Assembly (NCBI RefSeq): GCF_013409865.1
Contig: NZ_JACCBM010000001.1
Span: forward strand, 3,596,001-3,660,000
Direction: 5' to 3'
DNA from: Herbiconiux flava
GTDB taxonomy: Bacteria > Actinomycetota > Actinomycetes > Actinomycetales > Microbacteriaceae
Length of the DNA: 64,000 bases
Made by a program: the position numbers and the translations under genes. Under the pieces are notes generated by a model, which made no database searches, was not told where the DNA came from, and saw only the letters and a list, made by a program, of their open reading frames with translations. The first letter of the stretch is position 1; each line of letters starts with the position of its first letter. Shown piece by piece: positions 1-7,849 of this stretch.

Positions 1-239
1 TGTCGAGCTGCTGCGAGGTGCTCGGCATCGACCTCGAGGGGGCGCACCGCGCATCCGTCGACGCGCTCGCCACCGCGAAGCTGCTCGCCGCGTACATGGC
101 GCACACCGACGACCGCTCGGGCTGGCACGCCCTGGCCGCGAGCGCTGCCGCGCGGCCGCTGCCGGCGCTGGCGTCGCGCGGGGTGGCGTGGTACCCGCGG
201 GAGCGGGCGGGCGAGCCGCTGGCGCTGCGCTTCGGCTGA
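1..239 (+). CDS. 3' end of a DEDDh exonuclease-like protein (partial)
   Basis: The open frame is already running at base 1 and stops at TGA 237-239, so only about 79 C-terminal residues are visible. The stretch GAHRASVDALATAKLL matches the last conserved block of DEDDh 3'-5' exonucleases (DNA polymerase III epsilon-type), where a His and an Asp five residues on complete the metal site (H and D here). The remaining tail is Arg/Ala-rich and unremarkable. The N-terminal exonuclease blocks lie outside the window, so the family call rests on a single motif. Confidence 0.6.
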   Translation, partial: SSCCEVLGIDLEGAHRASVDALATAKLLAAYMAHTDDRSGWHALAASAAARPLPALASRGVAWYPRERAGEPLALRFG

Positions 240-371
240 GCCCGGCCCACGGCCGGTCGCTCGCTCTGGCGTGGCGGCCGGGCGAGCCTGACCCTCGGTG
301 GAGCCTGGCCCACGGCCGGTGGTGCCGCAACCCCCTGACGGCGGGCGCGGAGGCGTGCCTAGCGTGAGGGC

Positions 372-1199
372 ATGAGCGATTCGAGCACGGCCGCAGACCC
401 GGGTTCGGCCGACCAGGGGTTCGCGCCCCGCCGCGCCATCGTCACCGGCTCCGACTCCGGCATCGGGCGGGCCACCGCCGTCGCGCTGGCGGCGGCCGGG
501 ATGGACGTCGGCATCACCTGGTACACCGACCACGAGGGCGCCGAGGTGACCGCCGAGGAGGTGCGCGCGTCGGGCGTGAACGCGGCAGTGGCGCAGTTCG
601 ACGCGAGCGCGCTGGAGAGCGCTGGCGACGTGATCGACTCCCTCGCCGACGAGCTCGGCGGCCTCGACGTGTTCGTGCACAACTCGGGCACGGGCGCCTC
701 GACCCCGCTGGTCGACCTCTCGCTCGAGGAGTGGCGGCACGTCGTGGCGACCGACCTCGACGGGGCGTTCGTCGGCATTCAACGGGCGGCCAGGCGGATG
801 ATCGCCGGCGGCTCGGGTGGCCGGATCATCGCCGTGTCGAGCGTGCACGAGCACCAGCCGCGGGTCGGCTCCAGCGCCTACGACGCCGCCAAGGACGGCC
901 TCGGCGGCCTCGTGAAGACGGCCGCGCTCGAGCTCGCGCGGTACGGCATCACCGCAAACACCGTGGCGCCGGGCGAGATCGCCACACCGATGACGGGTCA
1001 GACCGACGAGGACCCGCACGGCACCGCGCGCCCGGGCATCCCCCTCGGCCGTCCCGGCGACGCCCGTGAGATCGCCTCCGTGATCGCGTTCCTCGCCTCG
1101 CCCGGGTCGAGCTACGTCACGAGCACCTCGATCGTCGTCGACGGCGGGATGCTCCAAATGGGCCCCCAGGCCGGCTCGCACCTCGAGAGCGACGCCTAG
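372..1199 (+). CDS. SDR-family NAD(P)-dependent oxidoreductase
   Basis: This 275-residue protein is a classical short-chain dehydrogenase/reductase. The Rossmann glycine motif TGSDSGIG lies at residues 25-32, an NSG block at 104-106, and the catalytic Ser156/157, Tyr170 and Lys174 (Y-x-x-x-K) are all present. A C-terminal VVDGGM block is typical of FabG-like enzymes. An unstructured tail of about 17 residues extends past the usual end. The substrate cannot be read from the sequence. It stands alone, about 70 bases ahead of a tiny acidic ORF on the same strand. Confidence 0.9.
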   Translation: MSDSSTAADPGSADQGFAPRRAIVTGSDSGIGRATAVALAAAGMDVGITWYTDHEGAEVTAEEVRASGVNAAVAQFDASALESAGDVIDSLADELGGLDVFVHNSGTGASTPLVDLSLEEWRHVVATDLDGAFVGIQRAARRMIAGGSGGRIIAVSSVHEHQPRVGSSAYDAAKDGLGGLVKTAALELARYGITANTVAPGEIATPMTGQTDEDPHGTARPGIPLGRPGDAREIASVIAFLASPGSSYVTSTSIVVDGGMLQMGPQAGSHLESDA

Positions 1200-1266
1200 C
1201 GCTCGGTCTGACGCCCGCCACCCGACCTCATCCCCAACCACCCGAACACCGAAGGAAGGACACGCC

Positions 1267-1449
1267 ATGACCGACAGCGGACCGCAGGACAACCCGCAGA
1301 ACCACGACCTGATCGAGGGCGACGCGGGCGTCGACAAGCCCTCGCAGGCCGAGGGCAGCGAGGAGCAGGCCGACCAGGCGCAGCCGGCGCCCGGCCAGGG
1401 CGGCGACAGCCAGGGCGGCGGGGCCGGCACCCTCGGCGGCCACGACTGA
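1267..1449 (+). CDS. small acidic Gly/Gln-rich disordered protein
   Basis: A 60-residue ORF preceded by a good ribosome site (GAAGGAAGGA, 6 bases before ATG). The product is rich in Gly, Gln, Asp and Glu with no predicted helix, membrane segment or cysteine. Such small hydrophilic proteins are common in actinobacteria, sometimes stress-linked, but no family is recognised. The strong Shine-Dalgarno and its position downstream of the SDR gene are the main reasons to believe it is translated. Confidence 0.6.
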   Translation: MTDSGPQDNPQNHDLIEGDAGVDKPSQAEGSEEQADQAQPAPGQGGDSQGGGAGTLGGHD

Positions 1450-1508
1450 GCAGCAGCCCAGCAGGCGCACGGTGGCGGTGGGCCGCCGGGAGTCGTAGGG
1501 TCGGCGGC

Positions 1509-1613
1509 ATGTCAACGATGCCTCCGCCCGACGTTCCGCCCGACGCTCCCACCGCCCCGCCCGGCGCTCCGGGCGAGCCGCCCCAGGCCCCGCCCGAGCC
1601 GCCGCAGTTCTAG
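1509..1613 (+). CDS. possible 34-residue proline-rich peptide
   Basis: The frame ATG 1509 to TAG 1611-1613 encodes a peptide that is almost half proline (P-P-x repeats). No ribosome binding site is obvious and the composition may only reflect GC-rich sequence before the terminator. Listed as a weak candidate. Confidence 0.2.
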   Translation: MSTMPPPDVPPDAPTAPPGAPGEPPQAPPEPPQF

Positions 1614-1641
1614 CGGTACGGCGGAGCCCCCGCGCACGACG

Positions 1642-1673
1642 AAGGGCGCCGAGCTTCACGCTCGGCGCCCTTT
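1642..1673. terminator. bidirectional terminator between convergent genes
   Basis: Arms GGGCGCCGAGC (1644-1654) and GCTCGGCGCCC (1660-1670) pair perfectly over 11 bases around a 5-base loop. The stem is flanked by AA on one side and TTT on the other. It sits between the plus-strand small genes and the minus-strand MFS gene, so it can serve both. Confidence 0.8.
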
Positions 1674-1695
1674 CGCGCGCGGTCGGGAGCCGCGC

Positions 1696-3171
1696 CTAGT
1701 GCATCGGCGCCGCGGCCGGCGCGTCCTCGGGCATCCGCTCGCCCGCGTCGACCGTCTCTGCCGGACGCCGCACGAACAGCGCCGCCACCACGCCGAGCAC
1801 CGAGATGATCGCGCCGCAGAGGAACGCGGCCTGGATGCCGGAGGCCGTCGCCGCGACCTGCGTGGCGCCGGCGGTGAGGCGCTGGGCCGTGACACTGGCC
1901 ATGAGCGCCACGAACAGCGCCGTGCCGGCCGCACCGGCCAGCTGCTGCACGGTGCCGATGATGGCCGATCCGTGCGAGTACAGCCGCGGCGTCAGCGAGC
2001 CGAGGCCGGCGGTGAACAGCGGCGTGAACATGAACGCGAGCCCGGCGCTGAGGGCGATGTGCGCGCCGAGCACGAACCAGACCGAGGTGTTCTGGTCGAC
2101 CATCGTGAGCCCCCAGAGCACCAGGCTCACCGTGATCGCACCCGGGATGACGAGCGGACGCGGCCCGACCCGGTCGTAGAGGCGGCCGACGAACGGCGCG
2201 AGCACGCCCATCACGAGCCCACCCGGCAGCAGCAGCAGGCCGGTCGCGAGCGGGTCGAGCCCGAACACGCCCTGCAAGAGGAACGGCAGCACGATGATGG
2301 TGCCGAACAGCGCCATCATGCTCACGGCCATCAGCAGGATCGACACCGTGAAGGTGCGCGAGCGGAAGGTGCGCAGGTCGAGCAGCGCCCGGTCGCGGCG
2401 CTGCAGCGCGAGCTGGCGCAGAACGAAGGCCCCGAGCGCCGCGATGCCGACGATGAGCGGCAGCCAGCTCGACAGGAAGGTCGCGCCGGCCCCGCCGAGG
2501 GTGCTCAGGCCGTAGACCAGGCCGCCGAATCCGAAGGCCGAGAGGATGACCGACCCGACGTCGATCGGGACCCGACGCGGCTCGGTCACGTTCACGACCC
2601 GCAGCGCGCCGAGCAGGAGCGCACCGAGGGCGATCGGCAGAACGAGGATGAACATCCACCGCCAGGACAGGGTGCTGAGGATGATGCCCGAGATGGTCGG
2701 GCCGATCGCGGGGGCGACCGAGATGACGATGGAGATGTTGCCCATCGTGCGCCCCCGCACCGCCGGCGGCACGAGGGTCATCACGGTGGTCATCAGCAGC
2801 GGCATCATGATCGCCGTGCCGCTGGCCTGCACCACGCGGCCGGCGAGCAGCACCTCGAAGCCGGGCGCCATGGCGGCGATCAGCGTGCCGAGGGAGAACA
2901 GCGACATGGCGGCGATGAAGATCGGGCGCGTGTTGAACCGCTGCAGCAGGAAGCCGGTGATCGGGATGACCACCGCCATCGTGAGCATGAACGCGGTCGA
3001 GAGCCACTGCGCGGCCACCTCGGTGATGCCGAGGTCGACGACGAGATGCGGGATGGCCACGCCCATGATCGTCTCGTTCAGGATGACGACGAAGGCCGAG
3101 ACGAGCAGGAGGTTGATGACGAGGCGGTCGCGGGGAGCGACCCGCGTCTCGGAGGGGGCGGTTGCGGTCAT
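1696..3171 (-). CDS. MFS multidrug transporter, DHA2 (EmrB/QacA) type
   Basis: The protein has about 491 residues from the chosen ATG at 3171, although the frame stays open further upstream. It has roughly 14 hydrophobic segments, and the DHA2 signatures include the NETIMGVAIP block in TM1 and GRVVQASGTAIMMP in the TM4 region, with the motif-C-like APAIGPTISG in TM5. Proteins of this type export drugs or toxic metabolites with proton exchange at the inner membrane. The upstream extension translates a tandem repeat and lacks transporter features, so the internal start is preferred. The gene lies opposite an alpha/beta hydrolase and a MarR regulator, which could control it (inference). Confidence 0.88.
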   Translation of the reverse strand: MTATAPSETRVAPRDRLVINLLLVSAFVVILNETIMGVAIPHLVVDLGITEVAAQWLSTAFMLTMAVVIPITGFLLQRFNTRPIFIAAMSLFSLGTLIAAMAPGFEVLLAGRVVQASGTAIMMPLLMTTVMTLVPPAVRGRTMGNISIVISVAPAIGPTISGIILSTLSWRWMFILVLPIALGALLLGALRVVNVTEPRRVPIDVGSVILSAFGFGGLVYGLSTLGGAGATFLSSWLPLIVGIAALGAFVLRQLALQRRDRALLDLRTFRSRTFTVSILLMAVSMMALFGTIIVLPFLLQGVFGLDPLATGLLLLPGGLVMGVLAPFVGRLYDRVGPRPLVIPGAITVSLVLWGLTMVDQNTSVWFVLGAHIALSAGLAFMFTPLFTAGLGSLTPRLYSHGSAIIGTVQQLAGAAGTALFVALMASVTAQRLTAGATQVAATASGIQAAFLCGAIISVLGVVAALFVRRPAETVDAGERMPEDAPAAAPMH

Positions 3172-3186
3172 GGGGATCCCGTCTGG

Positions 3187-3243
3187 GTGCGGAAGGCGGA
3201 AGAACGTGCGGAAAGCGGAAGAGCGTGCGGAAGGCGGAAGGGC
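3187..3243. repeat. three tandem 19-bp repeats before the MFS gene
   Basis: Units start at 3187, 3206 and 3225, each of the form GTGCGGAAGGCGGAAGAAC with one to three changes. The array lies 16 bases from the MFS start codon, in its likely 5' leader. Confidence 0.85.
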
Positions 3244-3304
3244 GCGTGGGAGGCAACGTCGGGCCCCGATCGTTCTATTCCCTCTGCCCGACACGGCCGC
3301 GATA

Positions 3305-3325
3305 AGTGAACAGTGTACACATTCC
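3305..3325. promoter_or_regulatory. possible operator in the MFS / hydrolase divergent region
   Basis: An AT-richer stretch holds the 8-base palindrome GTGTACAC (3313-3320) inside the imperfect dyad GAACAGTGTACACATTC. It lies between two divergent genes and 94 bases before the hydrolase ATG. The MarR protein encoded just downstream is a candidate ligand, but this is positional inference only. Confidence 0.3.
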
Positions 3326-3413
3326 GGCCCACCGCCGCGATGTTCCGACGGACGTCCAATGCCCCGACGCCCGATCGGGGCTACCGTCAGCCAACCGACC
3401 GGAAGGACGCCCC

Positions 3414-4265
3414 ATGAGCACCCTCACCACCGCGGAACGCGACGAGATCTCCCGAGCGAACGACTCGGGCCTGCAGCCCGTCGTCTTCGTGCACGGTCTG
3501 TGGCTGCTCTCCAGCAGCTGGGACCGCTGGCGCAGCCTCTTCGAGGACCAGGGGTTCACGACCATCGCGCCCGGCTGGCCCGACGACCCGGGCAGCGTCG
3601 AGGAGGCCCGACGGAACCCCGAGGTGTTCGCGCACAAGATGGTGAAGCAGGTGACCGACCACTACCTGGAGGCGATCGACGGGCTCACCATCGCCCCCGC
3701 GGTCGTCGGCCACTCCTTCGGGGGCCTGATCGCGCAGAAGATCGCCGGCACGGGGGCGTCGACGGCCACCGTCGCCATCGATCCCGCACCCTTCCAGGGG
3801 GTGCTTCCGCTGCCCCTGTCGTCGCTGAAGTCGGCCTCGGCCGTGCTCGGCAACCCGCTCAACTTCGGCCGAGCGGTCGCGCTCACCCTGGAGGAGTTCC
3901 GCTTCGGCTGGGCCAACGCGCTCGACGAGGACGAGGCCGAGGAACTCTGGACGACCTACCACGTCGCCGCCTCGGGCGTGCCGCTCTTCCAGGCGGCTAC
4001 GGCGAACTTCAACCCCCTCACCGAGACCAAGGTCGACACGAAGAATCCGGCCCGCGGCCCGCTGCTGATCGTCTCGGGCGAGAAGGACAACACGGTGCCC
4101 CGCGCCATCACCGATGCCGTGTACCGGCTGCAGCAGAAGAACCCCGGGCTGACGGAGTTCATCGAGATCCCGAACCGCGGCCACTCGCTCACGATCGACT
4201 CCGGTTGGCGTACGGTCGCCGACGAGGTGCTGGCCTTTCTCGAGCGGCAGACCGCGATCGGGTGA
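3414..4265 (+). CDS. alpha/beta hydrolase
   Basis: A 283-residue protein starting at ATG 3414, which has GGAAGGA 7 bases upstream; the frame is open further back without a better site. It carries the oxyanion block VFVHGLW, the nucleophile elbow VVGHSFGG, an acid region after LLIVSGEKDN, and the catalytic His in NRGHSLTID. The lid between strands 5 and 6 is about 90 residues. The substrate is unknown. The MarR gene follows at 50 bases on the same strand, so the pair may be one transcript. Confidence 0.88.
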   Translation: MSTLTTAERDEISRANDSGLQPVVFVHGLWLLSSSWDRWRSLFEDQGFTTIAPGWPDDPGSVEEARRNPEVFAHKMVKQVTDHYLEAIDGLTIAPAVVGHSFGGLIAQKIAGTGASTATVAIDPAPFQGVLPLPLSSLKSASAVLGNPLNFGRAVALTLEEFRFGWANALDEDEAEELWTTYHVAASGVPLFQAATANFNPLTETKVDTKNPARGPLLIVSGEKDNTVPRAITDAVYRLQQKNPGLTEFIEIPNRGHSLTIDSGWRTVADEVLAFLERQTAIG

Positions 4266-4314
4266 GGCGTGTGGGAGACTTCCGGTACTGCACCGGTGAC
4301 CGAAGGCCTCCCGA

Positions 4315-4755
4315 ATGACGAACCACGCCGGCTCCGACCGAGCCGAGATCGCCGCGCGACTCGCGGTCGCCGTCGGGCGACTCAACCGCCGCATCCGCCC
4401 CGCCGGCGAGCTCACGCCCGGCCAGGTCTCGGCGCTGTCGATCATCGTGCGCCAGGGCCCGATCCGGCCCGGCGACATCGCGCGCGCCGAGCGGGTCGCG
4501 GCGCCGACGATCACGCGGCTGCTCACCGAGCTCGAGAACCGCGCCCTGATCACCCGGAGCGCCGACCCCGACGACGGCCGCTCGTTCTTCGTCAGCGCCA
4601 CCGAGGCCGGCACGGTCGCCATCGCCACCGCGCGCCGCCAGCGCGCCGAGCGGGTGCTCGCGCTGTTCGACGAGCTCGACACCGATCAGATCGAACGTCT
4701 CGGCGAGGCGCTCGACGCGCTCGAGCTCGTGGCCGACAGCACCACCGCCGACTAG
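4315..4755 (+). CDS. MarR-family transcriptional regulator
   Basis: A 146-residue protein with the MarR winged-helix layout. An N-terminal dimerisation helix is followed by an HTH around residues 56-75 (PGDIARAERVAAPTITRLL), then the wing DPDDGRSFFVSAT and C-terminal dimerisation helices. MarR proteins usually repress neighbouring efflux or catabolic genes and release DNA on binding small phenolic or toxic ligands. The divergent MFS pump and co-directional hydrolase are likely targets. Confidence 0.88.
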   Translation: MTNHAGSDRAEIAARLAVAVGRLNRRIRPAGELTPGQVSALSIIVRQGPIRPGDIARAERVAAPTITRLLTELENRALITRSADPDDGRSFFVSATEAGTVAIATARRQRAERVLALFDELDTDQIERLGEALDALELVADSTTAD

Positions 4756-4792
4756 AGCTTCAGGCCTGACGACGTCGTCGTCGGGCCGGACT

Positions 4793-5569
4793 CTAGAGCA
4801 CCGGGTTCGACAGCACCCCGATGCCGGCGATCTCGATCTCGACCGTGTCGCCGGCCTCGATCGCCGCGACGCCCGCCGGGGTGCCCGTGAGGATGACGTC
4901 ACCCGGCAGCAGCGTGAACACCGACGAGGCGTAGGCGACGATCTCGGCCACCGAGTGGATCATGTCGGTCACCGGCGCGCTCTGCGCCAGCACCCCGTTC
5001 AGCCGCGTCTCGACCGTCGCCGCGGCGAGGTCGAACTCGGTCTCGATCACGGGCCCGATCGGGCAGAAGGTGTCGAAGCCCTTCGCCCTGGTCCACTGCC
5101 CGTCGCTCTTCTGCAGGTCGCGGGCGGTGACGTCGTTGGCGATCGTGTAGCCGAAGATCACGCTCGCGGCGTCGGCCACCCGCACGTTCTTCGCGATGCT
5201 GCCGATGACGACCGCGAGCTCGCCCTCGAAGTCGACCCGGCTCGACTGGGCCGGCCGCACGATGCGGTCGCCCGGGCCGATCACCGAGGTGTTCGGCTTC
5301 AGGAACATCAGCGGCTCGGCCGGTGCCGACCCGGTGCCCATCTCGGCGACGTGGTCGAGGTAGTTCTTGCCGATGCCGATCACCTTCGAGCGCGGGATGA
5401 CCGGGGCCAGCAGCGTGGCGTCGGCGAGCGGCACGCGCTCCCCCGTCGTGTCGAAGCCGGCGAACATCGGGTCGCCGTTCAGCACGACGAGCTCGGCCAC
5501 CCCCGCGTCGCTCTCGTCGAGGATGCCGAAGGTGATGGCGCCCTGGTGACTGAACCGTGCGATCTTCAT
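4793..5569 (-). CDS. fumarylacetoacetate hydrolase (FAH) family protein
   Basis: A 258-residue protein with the FAH fold signatures: the IGKNYLDH block near residues 66-73, metal ligands Glu115 and Glu117 in FEGELAVVIG, and Asp146 in ANDVTARDLQ. The C-terminal LLPGDVILTGTPAGV is also standard. Family members cleave C-C bonds in acyl-pyruvates or isomerise 2-hydroxymuconates, or decarboxylate oxaloacetate; the exact substrate cannot be told. Its start overlaps the ilvE stop by ATGA, so it is translationally coupled to branched-chain aminotransferase. Confidence 0.9.
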   Translation of the reverse strand: MKIARFSHQGAITFGILDESDAGVAELVVLNGDPMFAGFDTTGERVPLADATLLAPVIPRSKVIGIGKNYLDHVAEMGTGSAPAEPLMFLKPNTSVIGPGDRIVRPAQSSRVDFEGELAVVIGSIAKNVRVADAASVIFGYTIANDVTARDLQKSDGQWTRAKGFDTFCPIGPVIETEFDLAAATVETRLNGVLAQSAPVTDMIHSVAEIVAYASSVFTLLPGDVILTGTPAGVAAIEAGDTVEIEIAGIGVLSNPVL

Positions 5570-6681
5570 GCGTCGAGCCTAGTCAGCCAGCCGTGGCGGT
5601 CGGCGACGCGGCCGTACTGGATGTCGGTCAGCTCCTGGCGGATCGACATGGTCAGCTCACCGGCCGGCGCGTTCTCGTCGCCGATCACGCCGTCGACCGA
5701 CTTCAGCGCCGAGATCGGCGTGATGACGGCGGCGGTGCCGCAGGCGAACACCTCGGTGATCGACCCGTCGGCGACCCCCTGGCGCCACTCCTCGACGGTC
5801 ACGTCGCGCTCCTGAACCGTCATCCCGCGGTCCTTCGCGAGCTGGATGATGCTGTCGCGGGTGATGCCCTCGAGGATGGTGCCGGTCAGTCGCGGGGTGA
5901 CGAGCTTCGTGCCGCCGTCATGCACGAAGAAGATGTTCATGCCGCCGAGCTCGTCGATGTGCCGGCCGGTCTCCCCGTCGAGGAAGAGCACCTGCGCGCA
6001 TCCGTTCTCATAGGCCTCCTGCTGCGGCAGCAGCGAGGCGGCGTAGTTGCCGCCGCACTTGGCCGCACCCGTGCCGCCGCGGCCGGCGCGCGAGTACTCG
6101 GTCGAGAGCCAGATCGACACCGGGGCGACTCCCCCGTGGAAGTAGGCCCCCGCCGGGCTGGCGATCACGTAGTACGCCACCCGCTGCGAGGGCCGCACGC
6201 CGAGGAACGACTCGTTCGCGATCATGAACGGTCGGATGTACAGGCTCGTCTCGGGCGCGCTCGGCACCCACGAGCCGTCGACGGCCACGAGCTGCTTCAG
6301 CGACTCGATGAAGTCCTCGGTGGCGAGCTCGGGCAGCGCGAGCCGCCGGGCGGAGCGCTGCAGCCGCTCCGCGTTCTTGCCCGGCCGGAACGTCCAGATC
6401 GAGCCGTCGGCGTGACGGTAGGCCTTCAGGCCCTCGAAGATCTCCTGCGCGTAGTGCAGCACCGCGGCCGAGGGGTCGAGCATCAGCGGGCCGTAGGGGA
6501 TGACCTCGGCGTCGTGCCAGCCGTCCTCGATGGTCCAGTCGATCTTGACCATGTGGTCGGTGAAGTGCTTGCCGAACCCGGGGTCGGCGAGGATGACCTC
6601 CCGCTCCGCCTCGTCCCGAGCCGCCTGCGAGGGCGTGAGCTCGAACTTCAGGGGGAAGGTGGAGGACTCTGCGATGGTCAT
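5566..6681 (-). CDS. ilvE: branched-chain amino-acid aminotransferase
   Basis: A 371-residue fold-type IV PLP enzyme. The PLP Lys is K208 in GTGAAKCGGNYAASL, and EIFEGLKAYRH near residue 80 and the C-terminal VFACGTAAVITPI block are characteristic of actinobacterial IlvE. It performs the last transamination in Leu, Ile and Val synthesis using glutamate. It lies 35 bases after leuB on the same strand and overlaps the FAH gene by four bases, forming leuB-ilvE-FAH. Confidence 0.95.
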   Translation of the reverse strand: MTIAESSTFPLKFELTPSQAARDEAEREVILADPGFGKHFTDHMVKIDWTIEDGWHDAEVIPYGPLMLDPSAAVLHYAQEIFEGLKAYRHADGSIWTFRPGKNAERLQRSARRLALPELATEDFIESLKQLVAVDGSWVPSAPETSLYIRPFMIANESFLGVRPSQRVAYYVIASPAGAYFHGGVAPVSIWLSTEYSRAGRGGTGAAKCGGNYAASLLPQQEAYENGCAQVLFLDGETGRHIDELGGMNIFFVHDGGTKLVTPRLTGTILEGITRDSIIQLAKDRGMTVQERDVTVEEWRQGVADGSITEVFACGTAAVITPISALKSVDGVIGDENAPAGELTMSIRQELTDIQYGRVADRHGWLTRLDA

Positions 6682-6716
6682 GGGCTGTCTTTCGTCAGTG
6701 GGTCGGAGTGGATTCT

Positions 6717-7772
6717 TCAGGCGCCGAGGGCCGCCACCACCGCGTCGCCGATCTCCGCGGTCGTGCGCGCAGGCCGGCCGTCCCGGGAGGCGATGTCGGC
6801 GACCACGGCGGTGCGCACGCGGTCGGCCGCATCCGTCAGAGCGAGGTGGTCGAGCAGCAGCGCCGCCGAGAGGATCGCGGCGGTGGGGTCGGCCTTCTGC
6901 TGGCCGGCGATGTCCGGCGCGGATCCGTGGACCGGCTCGAACATCGAGGGGAACGCGCCGTCGGGGTTGATGTTGCCCGAGGCCGCCAGGCCGATGCCGC
7001 CGCTGATCGCGCCGGCCAGATCGGTGAGGATGTCGCCGAAGAGGTTGTCCGTGACGATGACATCGAATCTAGCAGGGTCGGTGACCAGGAAGATGGTCGC
7101 GGCGTCGACGTGGAGGTAGTCGACGGCCACTTCTGGGAAGGTGGCCCCCACCTCGTCGACGACGCGCTTCCAGAGCCCGCCCGCGAAGGTGAGCACGTTG
7201 GTCTTGTGCACGAGCGTCAGCTTGTTGCGACGAGCGGATGCTCGCGCGAACGCGTCGCGGACGACCCGCTCGACCCCGTAGGCGGTGTTGATCGACACCT
7301 CGTTGGCGATCTCGTGCGGCGTGCCGGTGCGGATGGCGCCGCCGTTGCCGACGTACGGGCCCTCGGTGCCCTCCCGTACGACGACGAAGTCGACGTCGCC
7401 GTGCTCGGCGAGCGGCGAGGGAACACCCGGGTAGATGACGGTGGGGCGCAGGTTCACGTAGTGGTCGAGCGAGAAGCGCAGCTTCAGCAGCAGGCCCCGC
7501 TCGATGTTCGCGTTCTTCAGGCGGGGGTCGCCGGGCACGCCGCCGACGGCACCCAGCAGGATGACGTCGTGCGCCGCGATGGCGGCCAGGTCGTCGTCGG
7601 TGAGCACGTCGCCCGTCTCGAGGAAGCGGGCGGCCCCGAGCGAGAAGTGGGTCTTCTCGAACTCCACGCCTGCGCCGGGCGCGACCGCGTCGAGCACCTT
7701 GACGGCCTCGGCGACGACCTCCGGCCCGATGCCGTCACCGGGGATGAGCGCGAGCTTGATGGTTCGTTCCAT
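6717..7772 (-). CDS. leuB: 3-isopropylmalate dehydrogenase
   Basis: A 351-residue protein with [13 protein letters not shown] at the N-terminus, the substrate-binding Arg/Lys blocks and the C-terminal [20 protein letters not shown] signature of the isocitrate/isopropylmalate dehydrogenase family. The length and lack of isocitrate-specific features favour LeuB over Icd. It oxidatively decarboxylates 3-isopropylmalate with NAD in leucine synthesis. It lies downstream of serA and is followed by ilvE. Confidence 0.95.
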   Translation of the reverse strand: MERTIKLALIPGDGIGPEVVAEAVKVLDAVAPGAGVEFEKTHFSLGAARFLETGDVLTDDDLAAIAAHDVILLGAVGGVPGDPRLKNANIERGLLLKLRFSLDHYVNLRPTVIYPGVPSPLAEHGDVDFVVVREGTEGPYVGNGGAIRTGTPHEIANEVSINTAYGVERVVRDAFARASARRNKLTLVHKTNVLTFAGGLWKRVVDEVGATFPEVAVDYLHVDAATIFLVTDPARFDVIVTDNLFGDILTDLAGAISGGIGLAASGNINPDGAFPSMFEPVHGSAPDIAGQQKADPTAAILSAALLLDHLALTDAADRVRTAVVADIASRDGRPARTTAEIGDAVVAALGA

Positions 7773-7819
7773 GGGCCCAGCTTATTGCCGCGCGGAGCGG
7801 CGACAGTGCCGGGTGAGGC

Positions 7820-7840
7820 GGCGCCGCGCGGAGCGGCGCC
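7820..7840 (-). terminator. GC-rich hairpin between serA and leuB
   Basis: GGCGCCGC (7820-7827) pairs with GCGGCGCC (7833-7840) around a 5-base loop. The 16-base word GCCGCGCGGAGCGGCG occurs twice, here and at 7789-7804. No T-tract follows, so it may pause or partly terminate serA transcripts before leuB. Confidence 0.5.
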
Positions 7841-7849
7841 CGCGCGGGC

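Noticed and set aside
3187..3243. CRISPR-like repeats
   Set aside because: 19-bp units are directly adjacent without spacers.
1610..3256. 548-codon minus-strand ORF in another frame over the MFS gene
   Set aside because: Arg/His/Pro-rich shadow; the MFS frame has clear membrane segments.
2546..4318. 590-codon plus-strand ORF and similar long frames opposite the MFS gene
   Set aside because: Antisense shadow of high-GC genes; His/Arg-rich composition and no domain.
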